64,000 nt of DNA from Leifsonia sp. Leaf264 (GTDB lineage: Bacteria; Actinomycetota; Actinomycetes; Actinomycetales; Microbacteriaceae): NCBI RefSeq assembly GCF_001422325.1, contig NZ_LMMR01000007.1, positions 303,539 through 367,538 of the forward strand, in the 5' to 3' direction. Positions within the stretch are counted from its first letter, which is position 1, and the number at the start of each line of letters is the position of its first letter. Below, piece after piece: positions 7,907 through 15,782 of the stretch. Both the position numbers and the translations under genes were made by a program. The notes beneath the pieces were generated by a model. The model saw nothing but the letters and a program-made list of their open reading frames with translations. It did not search any database and had not been told where the DNA came from.

Positions 7907-7920
7907 TGACATCGTTGTCA
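7907..7920. promoter_or_regulatory. LacI operator 2 (TGACA-N4-TGTCA)
   Basis: TGACATCGTTGTCA, the inverted copy of operator 1, lies between the predicted promoter and the binding-protein gene. The centres are 77 bp apart, about seven helical turns, a spacing that would allow looping between two bound repressors. Confidence 0.72.
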
Positions 7921-7954
7921 ATCGACAGCGTCCCATCACCAAGGAGATTCACCG

Positions 7955-9049
7955 ATGAATCGCACAGCCCGCCGTTCCCTCACTCGGCGCCTCATCGCAG
8001 CCGGCTCCATCGCAGCCCTCGCAACGCTCTCATTCACCGCCTGTTCGTCGGGATCGGGAGGTGGCTCGTCGGCATCCGGAGACGACATCGGCGTCTCCCT
8101 CATCGTCAAGACGACGACGAATCCGTTCTTCGTCGCCATGGAGAACGGCGCCAAGGCCGCTGCCGACAAGCTCGGCGTGACCCTCACCCTCGCGGCTGGC
8201 AAGGAGGACGGCGACGAGGACACCCAGATCCAGGCCGTCGAGAACGCCATCTCCAAGGGCGACGCCGGAATCCTCATCACGCCGAACGGCCCCGGGGTGG
8301 AGGACGCCCTCGTGAAGGCCCGCGACGCCGGTCTCTACGTCATCGCACTCGACACGCCGCCGTCGGACCCCGACGCCGTCGACATCACCTTCGCCACAGA
8401 CAACTACCTCGCGGGCCAGGACATCGGCAAGTGGACTGCCGCCAAGCTCGGCGGCGAGAAGGCCACCATCGCGCTCATCGACCTGTTCGACGACAAGGTC
8501 GTCTCGGTCGACTACAACCGCGATCAGGGCTTCCTCGACGGCATGGGCATCGACACCGCCGACAAGGAGAAGAACGGCGACGAGGCCAAGACCGGCACCT
8601 ACAGCGGTGGCGATTACGAGATCGTCGGCAACGAGGCCTCCCAGGGCGCCGAGGACGGCGGACGCACGGCGGCCGAGACCCTGCTCAGCAAGAACCCCGA
8701 CATCAACGTGGTCTACACGATCAACGAGCCTGCGGCATCCGGTGCCTATGAGGCATTCAAGGCCGCCGGAAGCGAGAAGGACCTGATCATGGTGTCGGTC
8801 GACGGCGGGTGCGCCGGAGTCCAGCAGATCGTGGACGGCACCTTGGGCGCCACCAGCCAGCAGTACCCGGTGAAGATGGCGCAACTCGGAGTGCAGGCGA
8901 TCTTCGACCTCGTGAAGACCGACAAGAAGCCCGAGGTCACCGATGGACTCGACTTCTACAACACCGGTGTCGCCCTCGTGACCGACGACCCGCAGGACGG
9001 AGTCGACTCGATCAGCACCGACAAGGCCGCAGACATCTGCTGGGGCTGA
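7955..9049 (+). CDS. Sugar ABC transporter substrate-binding lipoprotein, FrcB-like
   Basis: A 364-aa periplasmic-binding-protein-like lipoprotein. It has a signal peptide with Arg pairs, a hydrophobic core and the lipobox LSFTAC (Cys about residue 29), followed by a Gly/Ser linker. The mature part is a type 1 (LacI/RbsB-fold) sugar-binding domain starting GVSLIVKTTTNPFF. The segment NEPAASGAYEAFKAAG...SVDGGCAGV...GATSQQYP closely follows the fructose-binding protein FrcB of Sinorhizobium. It would capture fructose or a related sugar outside the membrane. AAGGAG lies upstream of ATG 7955. It is the first gene of the operon, controlled by the divergent LacI regulator. Confidence 0.85.
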   Translation: MNRTARRSLTRRLIAAGSIAALATLSFTACSSGSGGGSSASGDDIGVSLIVKTTTNPFFVAMENGAKAAADKLGVTLTLAAGKEDGDEDTQIQAVENAISKGDAGILITPNGPGVEDALVKARDAGLYVIALDTPPSDPDAVDITFATDNYLAGQDIGKWTAAKLGGEKATIALIDLFDDKVVSVDYNRDQGFLDGMGIDTADKEKNGDEAKTGTYSGGDYEIVGNEASQGAEDGGRTAAETLLSKNPDINVVYTINEPAASGAYEAFKAAGSEKDLIMVSVDGGCAGVQQIVDGTLGATSQQYPVKMAQLGVQAIFDLVKTDKKPEVTDGLDFYNTGVALVTDDPQDGVDSISTDKAADICWG

Positions 9050-9098
9050 GACGCCCACCCATCCAACGCTGAGGGCAGAGCCCACAGCTGAGGACCAC

Positions 9099-9140
9099 TG
9101 CCGGGCGGGTCGCGTCACCGATGGCGCGGCCCACCCGGCA
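9099..9140 (+). promoter_or_regulatory. Intercistronic hairpin after the binding-protein gene
   Basis: The 16-base arms 9099-9114 and 9125-9140 pair with two G-U type mismatches around a 10-base loop. Such hairpins between binding-protein and permease genes often stabilise the upstream mRNA or partly terminate it, so that more binding protein is made. No T-tract follows, so full termination is unlikely. Confidence 0.6.
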
Positions 9141-9166
9141 CCCCGCACCGACCAATGGAGTTCACC

Positions 9167-10213
9167 GTGAGTCATCCCAAGACCGAGCCGGCCCCATCCA
9201 CGGGAGCCCTCGACCTGGCCGAGGAGTTCCTCGACAGGACGACGCCGCTCACCCGCATCCGCGGAGCCCTGCATCGCTATCCCGCCCTGAGCCCGGCCAT
9301 CGTGCTCGTGCTCTCGGTCATAGTGTTCGGCTTCCTCAACGACCGCTTCCTCAACCCGGCCAACCTGTCGCTGATCACCCAGCAGGTGGCCGTGGTCGGA
9401 ACCCTGGCCATCGCCCAGACACTCATCATCCTCACCGCCGGCATCGACCTCTCGGTGGGCGCCGTCATGGTGCTGTCCTCGATGGTGATCGCGCAGTCCA
9501 CCGTGCAGGCCGGAGTGCCAGCCATCATCGGGCTCCTGCTCGGCCTCCTCGTCGGCCTCGCGGCCGGAGCCTTCAACGGCTGGCTCGTCACCAGGTTCAA
9601 GCTGCCACCGTTCATCGTCACGCTGGGAACCCTCAACGTGTTCGTCGCCCTCACCCTGCTGTACTCGAGTGGCGCGACGGTGCGCGGCTCGGACATGCCG
9701 GCCCTGCTCACCTGGACCGGCGAGACCTTCAACATCGGCGGCGTCAACTTCACCGTCGGCGTGGTCATGATGCTGGTGCTCTACATCGCCATCTCGTTCA
9801 TCCTGAGCAAGACGGCGTGGGGTCGACACGTGTACGCGGTCGGCGACGACAAGGAATCGGCCAGGCTCGCCGGCATCCGGGTGAATCGAGTGCTGATGAG
9901 CGTCTACCTCGCCGCCGGCGCCATCCTGGCCGTCGGTGCCTGGATCCAGATCGGGCGTACCAACGCCGCGTCGCCGAATGCCGGAGTCGACCTCAACCTC
10001 GACTCCATCACAGCCGTCGTGATCGGCGGCACCAGCCTCTTCGGCGGTCGCGGCACGGTCTGGGGAACCCTCCTGGGTGCCCTCATCGTCGGCGTCTTCC
10101 GCAACGGGCTCTCGCTCGCCGGGCTCGACGTGCTCTGGCAGACCTTCGCCGTCGGCGTGCTCATCATCGTCGCCGTCGCCGTCGACCAGTGGATCCGAAA
10201 GGTACGCAAATGA
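9167..10213 (+). CDS. Sugar ABC transporter permease, FrcC-like
   Basis: A 348-aa permease of the BPD_transp_2 (RbsC/FrcC) family with about 8-10 TM helices. It shows the family motif AGIDLSVGAVMVLSS and the cytoplasmic coupling segment GRHVYAVGDDKESARLAGIRVNRV, then IGGTSLFGGRGTVWGTLLGALIVGV. GTG 9167 is preferred over ATG 9155 because GGAG lies 6 nt before it. The 3' end overlaps the ATPase gene by ATGA. It forms the membrane channel for the sugar captured by the FrcB-like protein. Confidence 0.85.
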   Translation: MSHPKTEPAPSTGALDLAEEFLDRTTPLTRIRGALHRYPALSPAIVLVLSVIVFGFLNDRFLNPANLSLITQQVAVVGTLAIAQTLIILTAGIDLSVGAVMVLSSMVIAQSTVQAGVPAIIGLLLGLLVGLAAGAFNGWLVTRFKLPPFIVTLGTLNVFVALTLLYSSGATVRGSDMPALLTWTGETFNIGGVNFTVGVVMMLVLYIAISFILSKTAWGRHVYAVGDDKESARLAGIRVNRVLMSVYLAAGAILAVGAWIQIGRTNAASPNAGVDLNLDSITAVVIGGTSLFGGRGTVWGTLLGALIVGVFRNGLSLAGLDVLWQTFAVGVLIIVAVAVDQWIRKVRK

Positions 10214-11013
10214 CCATCGCAGAAGACACCGCGGCAGCTCCGGCGCCGGCGGAGACGCGCAAGCCCATCCTCGAGGCCAAGCGCCTGGTGAAGACCTTCG
10301 GGCGGGTCGTCGGCCTCGACGGAGTGAGCCTGCAGCTCTACCCCGGCGAGGTGCTCGCCATCATCGGCGACAACGGCGCTGGCAAGTCCACCCTCGTCAA
10401 GTGCCTCACCGGAGCCGAGATCCCCGACGAGGGTCAGCTGTTCCTCGACGGCGAGCCCGTGTCGTTCAAGCGCCCGCAGGATGCGAGGGCGGCCGGCATC
10501 GAGACCGTGTACCAGAACCTCGCCGTGTCGCCGGCCCTCGACGTGGCCTCGAACCTGTTCCTCGGCCGCGAGGTGCGCAAGAAGGGCATCCTCGGGTCGC
10601 TGTTCCGGGTGGTCGATTCGAAGGGCATGCGCAAGATGGCCAGGGACGAGCTCACCGAGCTCGGCATCAGCACCCTGCAGGACGTGACGGTCCCGGTCGA
10701 GAACCTCTCGGGCGGGCAGCGGCAGGCTGTCGCCGTGGCCCGGGCCGCGGCCTTCGGATCCAAGGTGGTCGTGCTCGACGAACCGACGGCAGCACTCGGC
10801 GTGCGCGAGTCAGGTCAGGTGCTGCAGCTGGTCAAGAACCTGCGCGACAAGGGCATCCCCGTGATCCTGATCAGCCACAACATGCCGCAGGTGTTCGATG
10901 TGGCCGACCGCATCCACATCCAGCGCCTCGGCAAGCGCGCGGCGACGATCACCCCGCAGTCGCATTCGATGACGGATGCCGTGGCCATCATGACCGGCGC
11001 CAGTACAGCGTGA
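10210..11013 (+). CDS. Sugar ABC transporter ATP-binding protein, FrcA-like
   Basis: A 267-aa single-domain ATPase with Walker A GDNGAGKST, signature LSGGQRQAVAVARA, Walker B VVLDEPTAALG and the H-loop ISHNMPQVFD. It has one nucleotide-binding domain, unlike the duplicated RbsA type. This matches FrcA of the fructose system. The ATG overlaps the permease stop (ATGA). It energises uptake at the inner face of the membrane. Confidence 0.87.
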   Translation: MTIAEDTAAAPAPAETRKPILEAKRLVKTFGRVVGLDGVSLQLYPGEVLAIIGDNGAGKSTLVKCLTGAEIPDEGQLFLDGEPVSFKRPQDARAAGIETVYQNLAVSPALDVASNLFLGREVRKKGILGSLFRVVDSKGMRKMARDELTELGISTLQDVTVPVENLSGGQRQAVAVARAAAFGSKVVVLDEPTAALGVRESGQVLQLVKNLRDKGIPVILISHNMPQVFDVADRIHIQRLGKRAATITPQSHSMTDAVAIMTGASTA

Positions 11014-11330
11014 ACGAGGTCGCATCCGATGCGGCGGAGAAGGTGGCGTTGATCGCCACCTTCACCGCCGTTCCCGGCGCGGCCGACGAGGTCGAGCGGC
11101 TGCTGCTCGGCCTCACCGCGCAGGTGCGCGAGGAATCCGGCAACCTCGTTTTCGACCCGTCGCGCAGTGCCGATCGTCCCGACAGGTTCACCGTGTACGA
11201 GGTGTACAGAGACTGCGCCGCGTTCGAGGCGCACATCGCGGCCGACTACGGCGCCGTGTTCAACGCCGCACTGGCTCCGCTCATCGTCGAGGACGGGTCG
11301 CAGCTGGAGTTCCTCCGGTTGCTGGGGTGA
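11010..11330 (+). CDS. Antibiotic biosynthesis monooxygenase (ABM) domain protein
   Basis: A 106-aa protein with a ferredoxin-like ABM fold: VALIATFTAVPGAADEVERLL, then ESGNLVFDPSRS, and FTVYEVYRDCAAFEAHIAADY. Family members such as YgiN and LsrG are quinol monooxygenases or sugar-signal isomerases. LsrG lies in a sugar-ABC operon, as this one does, so a role on the transported compound is possible. GTG 11010 overlaps the ATPase stop (GTGA), so it is the last gene of the operon. The exact substrate cannot be read from sequence. Confidence 0.75.
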   Translation: MNEVASDAAEKVALIATFTAVPGAADEVERLLLGLTAQVREESGNLVFDPSRSADRPDRFTVYEVYRDCAAFEAHIAADYGAVFNAALAPLIVEDGSQLEFLRLLG

Positions 11331-11351
11331 GCAGGGTCCCTGCCGGCGAGG

Positions 11352-13013
11352 TCAGGAGACGTTGACCGTCACGGTGTGCCACCCCGTCGCCCCGTCGGGT
11401 GCCGGCGGCGCCTGCTTCTGCGTCTGGGTGTAGCCGGAGGCATCCGTGGCCCTCACCTCGATGCGATGGTCTCCGCCCGAGGCCTCCCACTCGTAGACCC
11501 ACTGCCGCCACGTGTCGGCTGAGGCCGAGTCGGCGAGCTTCGCCTTCTGCCACGCGCCGTCGTCGATGCGCACCTCGACGCCGTCGATTCCGGTGTGCGG
11601 GGCCCAGGCGACGCCGGCGACGGCGACGGTTCCCGGCTTGACCGTGCTTCCTCCGCGCGGGGTGTCGATGCGCGACTCGGTCTTGATCGGGCCCTTCTCC
11701 GACCAGCCCTTGTCGCTCCAGTAGCCGAAGTCGTCGGCGAAGGTGGTGACCTTGAGCTCGGTGACCCACTTGGTGGCCGAGACGTAACCGTAGAGGCCAG
11801 GAACGACCATGCGCACCGGGAAGCCGTGGTCGATGGGCAGGGGCTCGCCGTTCATGCCGACGGCGAGCAGGGCCTCGGTTCCGGCATCCTGCAGCACATC
11901 GAGAGGGGTGCCGGCGGTCCAGCCGTCGGCGCTGCGCGAGAGCACCATGTCGGCGCCGGCCGTGGGCTTGGCGCGGGCCAGCAGCTCACGGATGGGGTAG
12001 CCCAGCCAGAGCGCGTTGCCGATCAGGCCGCCGCCGACCTCGTTCGAGACGCAGCTGAGCGTGGCGACGTGCTCCGTCAAGGGCAGGGCGAGCAACTCGT
12101 CCCAACTGATCTCGACCTCGTTCTCGACCATGCCGATGATGCGCAGCTTCCAGGTGGTCGGGTCGACGGCGGGCACCTGGAGTGCGGTGTCGATGCGGTA
12201 GAACTCGGCGTTCGGCGTGACGTAACTGCTCAGGTCTGGGATGCCGAGCTCGGCTCCGGTGGGAACGGGCGGGGCGGGGGTCGCCGCGGCCGGCAGGGTG
12301 AGGGCCGTGCGCACCGAGGAGACCGCGGCCGAGCCCGCGTTCGCCATCCGCGCCCCGAAACCGACGATGGCGGCACCGACGGCTGCCACCGACGCGTAGA
12401 CGACGAAGGATCGGCGGTCGAGTGCTGCCGTGCCGGAGACCGCGGCGGACACCGGACGCGTACGGTCGCGCCAACGGTGCAGGCGTGCAGTCAGGGCGCG
12501 CAGCACCACGACGCCGCCGATCATGCCGATCACCGTCGACAGCGCCAGGATGCCGCTGGCGTCGGGCCTGGTGACGACGGCCAGCGCGGCGACGCCGGAG
12601 ACGGCGATGAGGATGACCATGCCCCACGGCGGACGGCGATACTCCAGGATGCCGGCGATGCCGGCGAGTACGAGGACGAGAAGCGTGAGCGTGATGAGGA
12701 GCACGGCCTTGTCGGCGGTGCCGAAGAGGTCGATGATCAGCGTCTTGAACCACCCGGGCACGAGGTCGATGACCCAGGCGCCGACAGCGAAGATCGGGCT
12801 GCTGCCTGCTCCGACGAAGACGGCCACGAGTTCGGCGATGCCGAGGGTGACACCGGCGGCGATGACGCCGACGAGGGCGGAGAGCCAGAAGGTGCCGCGA
12901 GCTGACGTGCCGGGCCGTCCGTGTTGGCCGGGCATCGTCGTTCCGGGCGCTTGCCGGTCGTTCCCGGCGCCGGGCGCGCTGGAACCAGTCACAGGAGCAC
13001 CGGGTGTCGACAC
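11352..13013 (-). CDS. Membrane-anchored sulfite-oxidase-like molybdopterin oxidoreductase
   Basis: A 553-aa protein. The N-terminal part has about five TM helices (roughly residues 42-72, 78-98, 103-122, 130-147, 155-175), with a further hydrophobic segment near 202-222. A molybdopterin oxidoreductase domain follows (about 250-420) with the expected metal-ligand cysteine in ATLSCVSNEVGG (Cys321). The C-terminal Mo-co dimerisation domain is Ig-like (about 430-550). It probably works at the outer membrane face on a sulfur or nitrogen compound; the electron acceptor is unknown. GTG 13013 is preceded by TACGCT with a 6-nt gap, a leaderless pattern. Confidence 0.85.
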   Translation of the reverse strand: MSTPGAPVTGSSAPGAGNDRQAPGTTMPGQHGRPGTSARGTFWLSALVGVIAAGVTLGIAELVAVFVGAGSSPIFAVGAWVIDLVPGWFKTLIIDLFGTADKAVLLITLTLLVLVLAGIAGILEYRRPPWGMVILIAVSGVAALAVVTRPDASGILALSTVIGMIGGVVVLRALTARLHRWRDRTRPVSAAVSGTAALDRRSFVVYASVAAVGAAIVGFGARMANAGSAAVSSVRTALTLPAAATPAPPVPTGAELGIPDLSSYVTPNAEFYRIDTALQVPAVDPTTWKLRIIGMVENEVEISWDELLALPLTEHVATLSCVSNEVGGGLIGNALWLGYPIRELLARAKPTAGADMVLSRSADGWTAGTPLDVLQDAGTEALLAVGMNGEPLPIDHGFPVRMVVPGLYGYVSATKWVTELKVTTFADDFGYWSDKGWSEKGPIKTESRIDTPRGGSTVKPGTVAVAGVAWAPHTGIDGVEVRIDDGAWQKAKLADSASADTWRQWVYEWEASGGDHRIEVRATDASGYTQTQKQAPPAPDGATGWHTVTVNVS

Positions 13014-13019
13014 GCCTCA

Positions 13020-13025
13020 AGCGTA
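13020..13025 (-). promoter_or_regulatory. -10 box of the molybdoenzyme gene (leaderless)
   Basis: TACGCT on the minus strand lies exactly 6 nt upstream of GTG 13013, so the transcript would begin at or next to the start codon. No Shine-Dalgarno sequence fits. Confidence 0.5.
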
Positions 13026-13075
13026 TGACCGTGGCGACGTGCAGTGGCGATTTCGGGCGGCTGCTCAGTGAGTCG

Positions 13076-13429
13076 TCAGGTGATCGTCGCCTGCGGGCCG
13101 ATGGCTGCGGCGTCGGGGGCGCCGGCAGCGACGCCCTTCAACTCGACGAAGATCGTGTGCGTCGGCGTCTCCCCGACGTTCCGACCCGCGTGCCGCTGGG
13201 CGGGCAGCCAGGTCGCGATCCCGGCGGGGAGCGCGACCTCGCGTTCGGCGTCGCCCGACTGGAGCAGTCGGTGGAAGGCGGTGAGCGTGATCATCACGCT
13301 GTTCGGATGCTCGTGCGGGCTCGTCTCATCACCGGGGGCGTCGAGGTAGTCGAGGACGCGCACGAACTCGTTCTCGAACAGGAGGCTGTAGCGGTCGGGA
13401 TTCGTCACGAGGGGGTCTTCGCTGACCAT
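13076..13429 (-). CDS. Small cupin-domain protein
   Basis: A 117-aa single-domain cupin-like protein: FENEFVRVLDYLDAPGDETSPHEHPNSVMITLTAFHRLL carries the HxH metal-ligand motif (HEHP). A later GIATWLPAQRHAGRNVGETPTHTIFVELK carries the second cupin motif with a His. Members bind a metal and may be enzymes or sensors; nothing here defines the substrate. ATG 13429 lies 6 nt after a TAGGCT box, indicating a leaderless message. It is transcribed towards the molybdoenzyme gene but has its own promoter. Confidence 0.75.
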   Translation of the reverse strand: MVSEDPLVTNPDRYSLLFENEFVRVLDYLDAPGDETSPHEHPNSVMITLTAFHRLLQSGDAEREVALPAGIATWLPAQRHAGRNVGETPTHTIFVELKGVAAGAPDAAAIGPQATIT

Positions 13430-13435
13430 GGCGCG

Positions 13436-13441
13436 AGCCTA
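13436..13441 (-). promoter_or_regulatory. -10 box of the cupin gene (leaderless)
   Basis: TAGGCT on the minus strand is 6 nt upstream of ATG 13429, and no ribosome site is seen. Confidence 0.5.
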
Positions 13442-13521
13442 CGCCTGCCCACGCTCGCCGGCATCCGCTCGTCCGCATCCGCTCGCCCTGAATCGTCCCG
13501 AATGCCATGACCGCCCCTGCC

Positions 13522-13527
13522 TAGACT
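13522..13527 (+). promoter_or_regulatory. -10 box TAGACT upstream of the FBP-domain gene
   Basis: TAGACT is followed 7 nt later by ATG 13535, which opens a 12-codon reading frame, and 33 nt later by the FBP gene start ATG 13561. Confidence 0.5.
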
Positions 13528-13534
13528 GGAAGGG

Positions 13535-13573
13535 ATGGCGAACACACCCGGGGGAGGCTCATGCGCCCGCTGA
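13535..13573 (+). CDS. Possible leaderless 12-residue upstream ORF
   Basis: ATG 13535 starts a 12-codon frame (MANTPGGGSCAR then TGA) that runs 13 bases past the ATG of the FBP gene in another frame. It stands at the predicted transcript 5' end, so ribosomes could load directly on it. The GGGGGAGG for the downstream gene lies inside it. This could be a small regulatory leader peptide or chance. Confidence 0.3.
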   Translation: MANTPGGGSCAR

Positions 13574-14052
13574 CCGATGACGAGATCCGCGCGTCACTGG
13601 TGAATGCCTCGGTCGACGAGGTGGAGACGTTGAGTCTTCCGATCGACTACCTGCTCATCGAGTGGGAGCACATCGACTTCCTTGGCTGGCGTGACCCGAA
13701 GGCGCCGCGCCGCGGCTACATCGTGGTGGAGCAGCACGGCGAGCCCGTCGGGGTCGTGCTGCGGGCATCCGAGTCGACGATGTCGCACCACCGCCCCGCC
13801 TACTGCAATCTGTGCCACACCCTGCAGCCGGCCGACCAGGTGTCGATGTTCACGGCTCGACGGGCCGGAGAGGCCGGGGAGCGCGGCGATTCCGTCGGAA
13901 CGTACATCTGCGCCGACCTGTCCTGCACCGAGAACGTGCGGCTCGGGGCGCCCCTGACGCCGCACGAGGTGGTGCCGGCAGGTCACCCGGAGGCGCGCAT
14001 CTCGGGGCTGGTCGAGCGCACGAACGGGTTCATCGGGCGAGTGCTGGCGTAA
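13561..14052 (+). CDS. FBP-domain treble-clef zinc-finger protein (EF-G-binding family)
   Basis: A 163-aa protein of the FBP_C family. The N-terminal part includes PIDYLLIEWEHIDFLGWRDPK. The C-terminal treble-clef zinc finger has CNLCHTLQPADQVSMFTARR and YICADLSCTENV as its two knuckles. Relatives of the fusidic-acid resistance protein FusB carry this domain and bind elongation factor G to free stalled ribosomes, so a translation-related role is likely but not proven. ATG 13561 has GGGGGAGG 3 nt upstream, and a TAGACT promoter lies at 13522-13527. Confidence 0.82.
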   Translation: MRPLTDDEIRASLVNASVDEVETLSLPIDYLLIEWEHIDFLGWRDPKAPRRGYIVVEQHGEPVGVVLRASESTMSHHRPAYCNLCHTLQPADQVSMFTARRAGEAGERGDSVGTYICADLSCTENVRLGAPLTPHEVVPAGHPEARISGLVERTNGFIGRVLA

Positions 14053-14100
14053 CCCGGCCACTCCTGCGCGGTCGCCCTCGGGCACGTCGAGCGCACTCAT

Positions 14101-14151
14101 CACTGTTGTCGGCGCATGCGTTGTCTCACTGTTGTCGGCGCATGCGTTGTC
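14101..14151. repeat. 26-bp-period tandem duplication over the HNH gene stop codon
   Basis: CACTGTTGTCGGCGCATGCG followed by TTGTC occurs at 14101-14125 and again, identically, at 14127-14151, with one base between. The stop codon of the HNH gene (14126-14128) is at the junction, so one unit encodes the C-terminus and its copy lies just beyond. Confidence 0.85.
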
Positions 14152-15595
14152 GGAGTGCGTCGGATTGTCGTACTCGGGATTGTCGTGCTGGTCGCCAGAT
14201 GGGTGGTCCGAGTTCGGGTGGGGGCATGATCTGGGGGCTGCCGTCGATCATGCGCACCTTCCACCCGCCGCGGGTGTCGATGGTGCGGTGGTGGAACCAG
14301 CACAGGAGTACCCCGTTGTTCACATGCGTGCGGTGCTCGATAGCCCAGGGCACCACGTGGTGGGCTTCGGTCTCGACGGCGGGCCGGCCGCAGATGACGC
14401 AGCCGCCGTCGCGGGCGTCCAGCGCCCGGCGTTGGGCGCGGTTGAAGCATCGTTCGGTCGTGCCGAGGGCGAGGATCTTCCCGTTCGCGGCCAGATCGAC
14501 GGGTTGGATGCCGTTCGCGCAGCACAGTTGTTGCACGGCGATCATCGGGATGGGGATGTCGAGGCCGTCGACGTGTCCGACGCCGTGCCCGGAGGCGTGG
14601 TCGTCGGCATGCACGGTGACGACCATCGTCGGGGCTGCCCCGCCCAGGGTGGGGAGTTCTCCGGATCGGGCGGCAATGTTGAACACCGTCGCCAACGCGT
14701 CATGTTGGCGTTGGCTGCGGGTGCGGGGGTCTGTCAGTTGCATCGGGTCCAGGCCCGCCTGCTCCGCTTGCTCGAGTTGTTCCTCGAGGACGGCACGGTC
14801 GTCGTCACTGAGGAACTTCAGTGATTGGCGGGGGTTCGTCACGGCCGTGAATACCGCTTGCACGGCACCGGCGACCTCGGGGAGGGCGAGACCGCCGAAG
14901 GGGATCATGCCGTTGCGGGCGGGCTTGAACCAGAACCCGCGCGAGGCGAAGCCCTTCTCGGTCGGTTCGGCCCCGTCGGGGTTCAGGTACGCCGCCCACG
15001 TCGTCGCGTGGATCTCGGTGACAGACGGCGGCACCGGCGGTTCGGCCACAGCACCCGGCTCGACGGGTTCCCCGATGGCCGCACACACCAGTTCATGCTC
15101 AGCGGGCACGAACCTGGAGCACGTGTCCGTCGGGGCACCCACCTTCGCCTGACCGAGGATGCGGGTGATGGTGCGCGCCGAATCGAGACCCAACCGGCCA
15201 CAGGCCAGGCCCGCCCTGACGGCGTCGAACTCCGCCGGCACCACCTCACCGGAGAGCGTGGTGTCCTGCCGGGTCTGCGCGCCCAGGCGCAACCGTGCGC
15301 GGGCGGTGGGCAGACCCACCCGGGTGACGTGCTCCAGCAGTTCCGGTGCTGTGGGGAATCCCATCTGCTTCGCCAACGACTCCGACCCCAGGATCGGACG
15401 CGACCGGTGGCCGACCTCCCCCGCCGCCAACACCCGCACCGCGTCGATGGCCCGGCCGGAGTCTTCGGACACGGCGGCGACGAGCAGCAGATCCTCCTCC
15501 GACACAGCATCCAGCACCCCGGCCGCGGCGACCTCGGCGAGCAGGGCACGGTTCGCCGCCACGGCCTCCAGCATCCGTCGCCTGAGTGATTCCAT
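14126..15595 (-). CDS. DUF222 / HNH endonuclease domain protein (13E12-repeat family)
   Basis: A 489-aa protein with an N-terminal DUF222 region (about residues 10-300, including GRLGLDSARTITRIL) and a C-terminal HNH nuclease: CVICG (Cys399, Cys402), AHHVVPW (His412-413), LLCWFHH (Cys432, His435-436). These proteins occur in many copies per genome in Microbacteriaceae and mycobacteria (REP13E12). They are thought to be selfish or intron-like nucleases, but their role is unproven. ATG 15595 is 6 nt after TAGCGT, a leaderless pattern. The tandem duplication at the 3' end may reflect gain or copying of the element. Confidence 0.87.
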   Translation of the reverse strand: MESLRRRMLEAVAANRALLAEVAAAGVLDAVSEEDLLLVAAVSEDSGRAIDAVRVLAAGEVGHRSRPILGSESLAKQMGFPTAPELLEHVTRVGLPTARARLRLGAQTRQDTTLSGEVVPAEFDAVRAGLACGRLGLDSARTITRILGQAKVGAPTDTCSRFVPAEHELVCAAIGEPVEPGAVAEPPVPPSVTEIHATTWAAYLNPDGAEPTEKGFASRGFWFKPARNGMIPFGGLALPEVAGAVQAVFTAVTNPRQSLKFLSDDDRAVLEEQLEQAEQAGLDPMQLTDPRTRSQRQHDALATVFNIAARSGELPTLGGAAPTMVVTVHADDHASGHGVGHVDGLDIPIPMIAVQQLCCANGIQPVDLAANGKILALGTTERCFNRAQRRALDARDGGCVICGRPAVETEAHHVVPWAIEHRTHVNNGVLLCWFHHRTIDTRGGWKVRMIDGSPQIMPPPELGPPIWRPARQSRVRQSDALRQRMRRQQ

Positions 15596-15601
15596 ACCCT
15601 C

Positions 15602-15607
15602 ACGCTA
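15602..15607 (-). promoter_or_regulatory. -10 box of the DUF222/HNH gene (leaderless)
   Basis: TAGCGT on the minus strand is exactly 6 nt upstream of ATG 15595. Confidence 0.5.
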
Positions 15608-15782
15608 CGGACACCCACCGACACTCGAACCCCTGAATACACCGATTGATCAGGAAATTCTCATCCACAGTCTGGGGAAACCGGAGCAGAGGAGACACCC
15701 TGTGGAGGAGGGCCGAAAAGGAGCGCGCAACATGGGTGATTTCGGTACGCGTCCCACTTCGGCGGCCCACAGAGCACGCGGC

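Noticed and set aside
13535-13573. uORF as the true N-terminus of the FBP protein
   Set aside because: It is in a different frame and stops shortly after the FBP ATG. The FBP gene has its own strong ribosome site.
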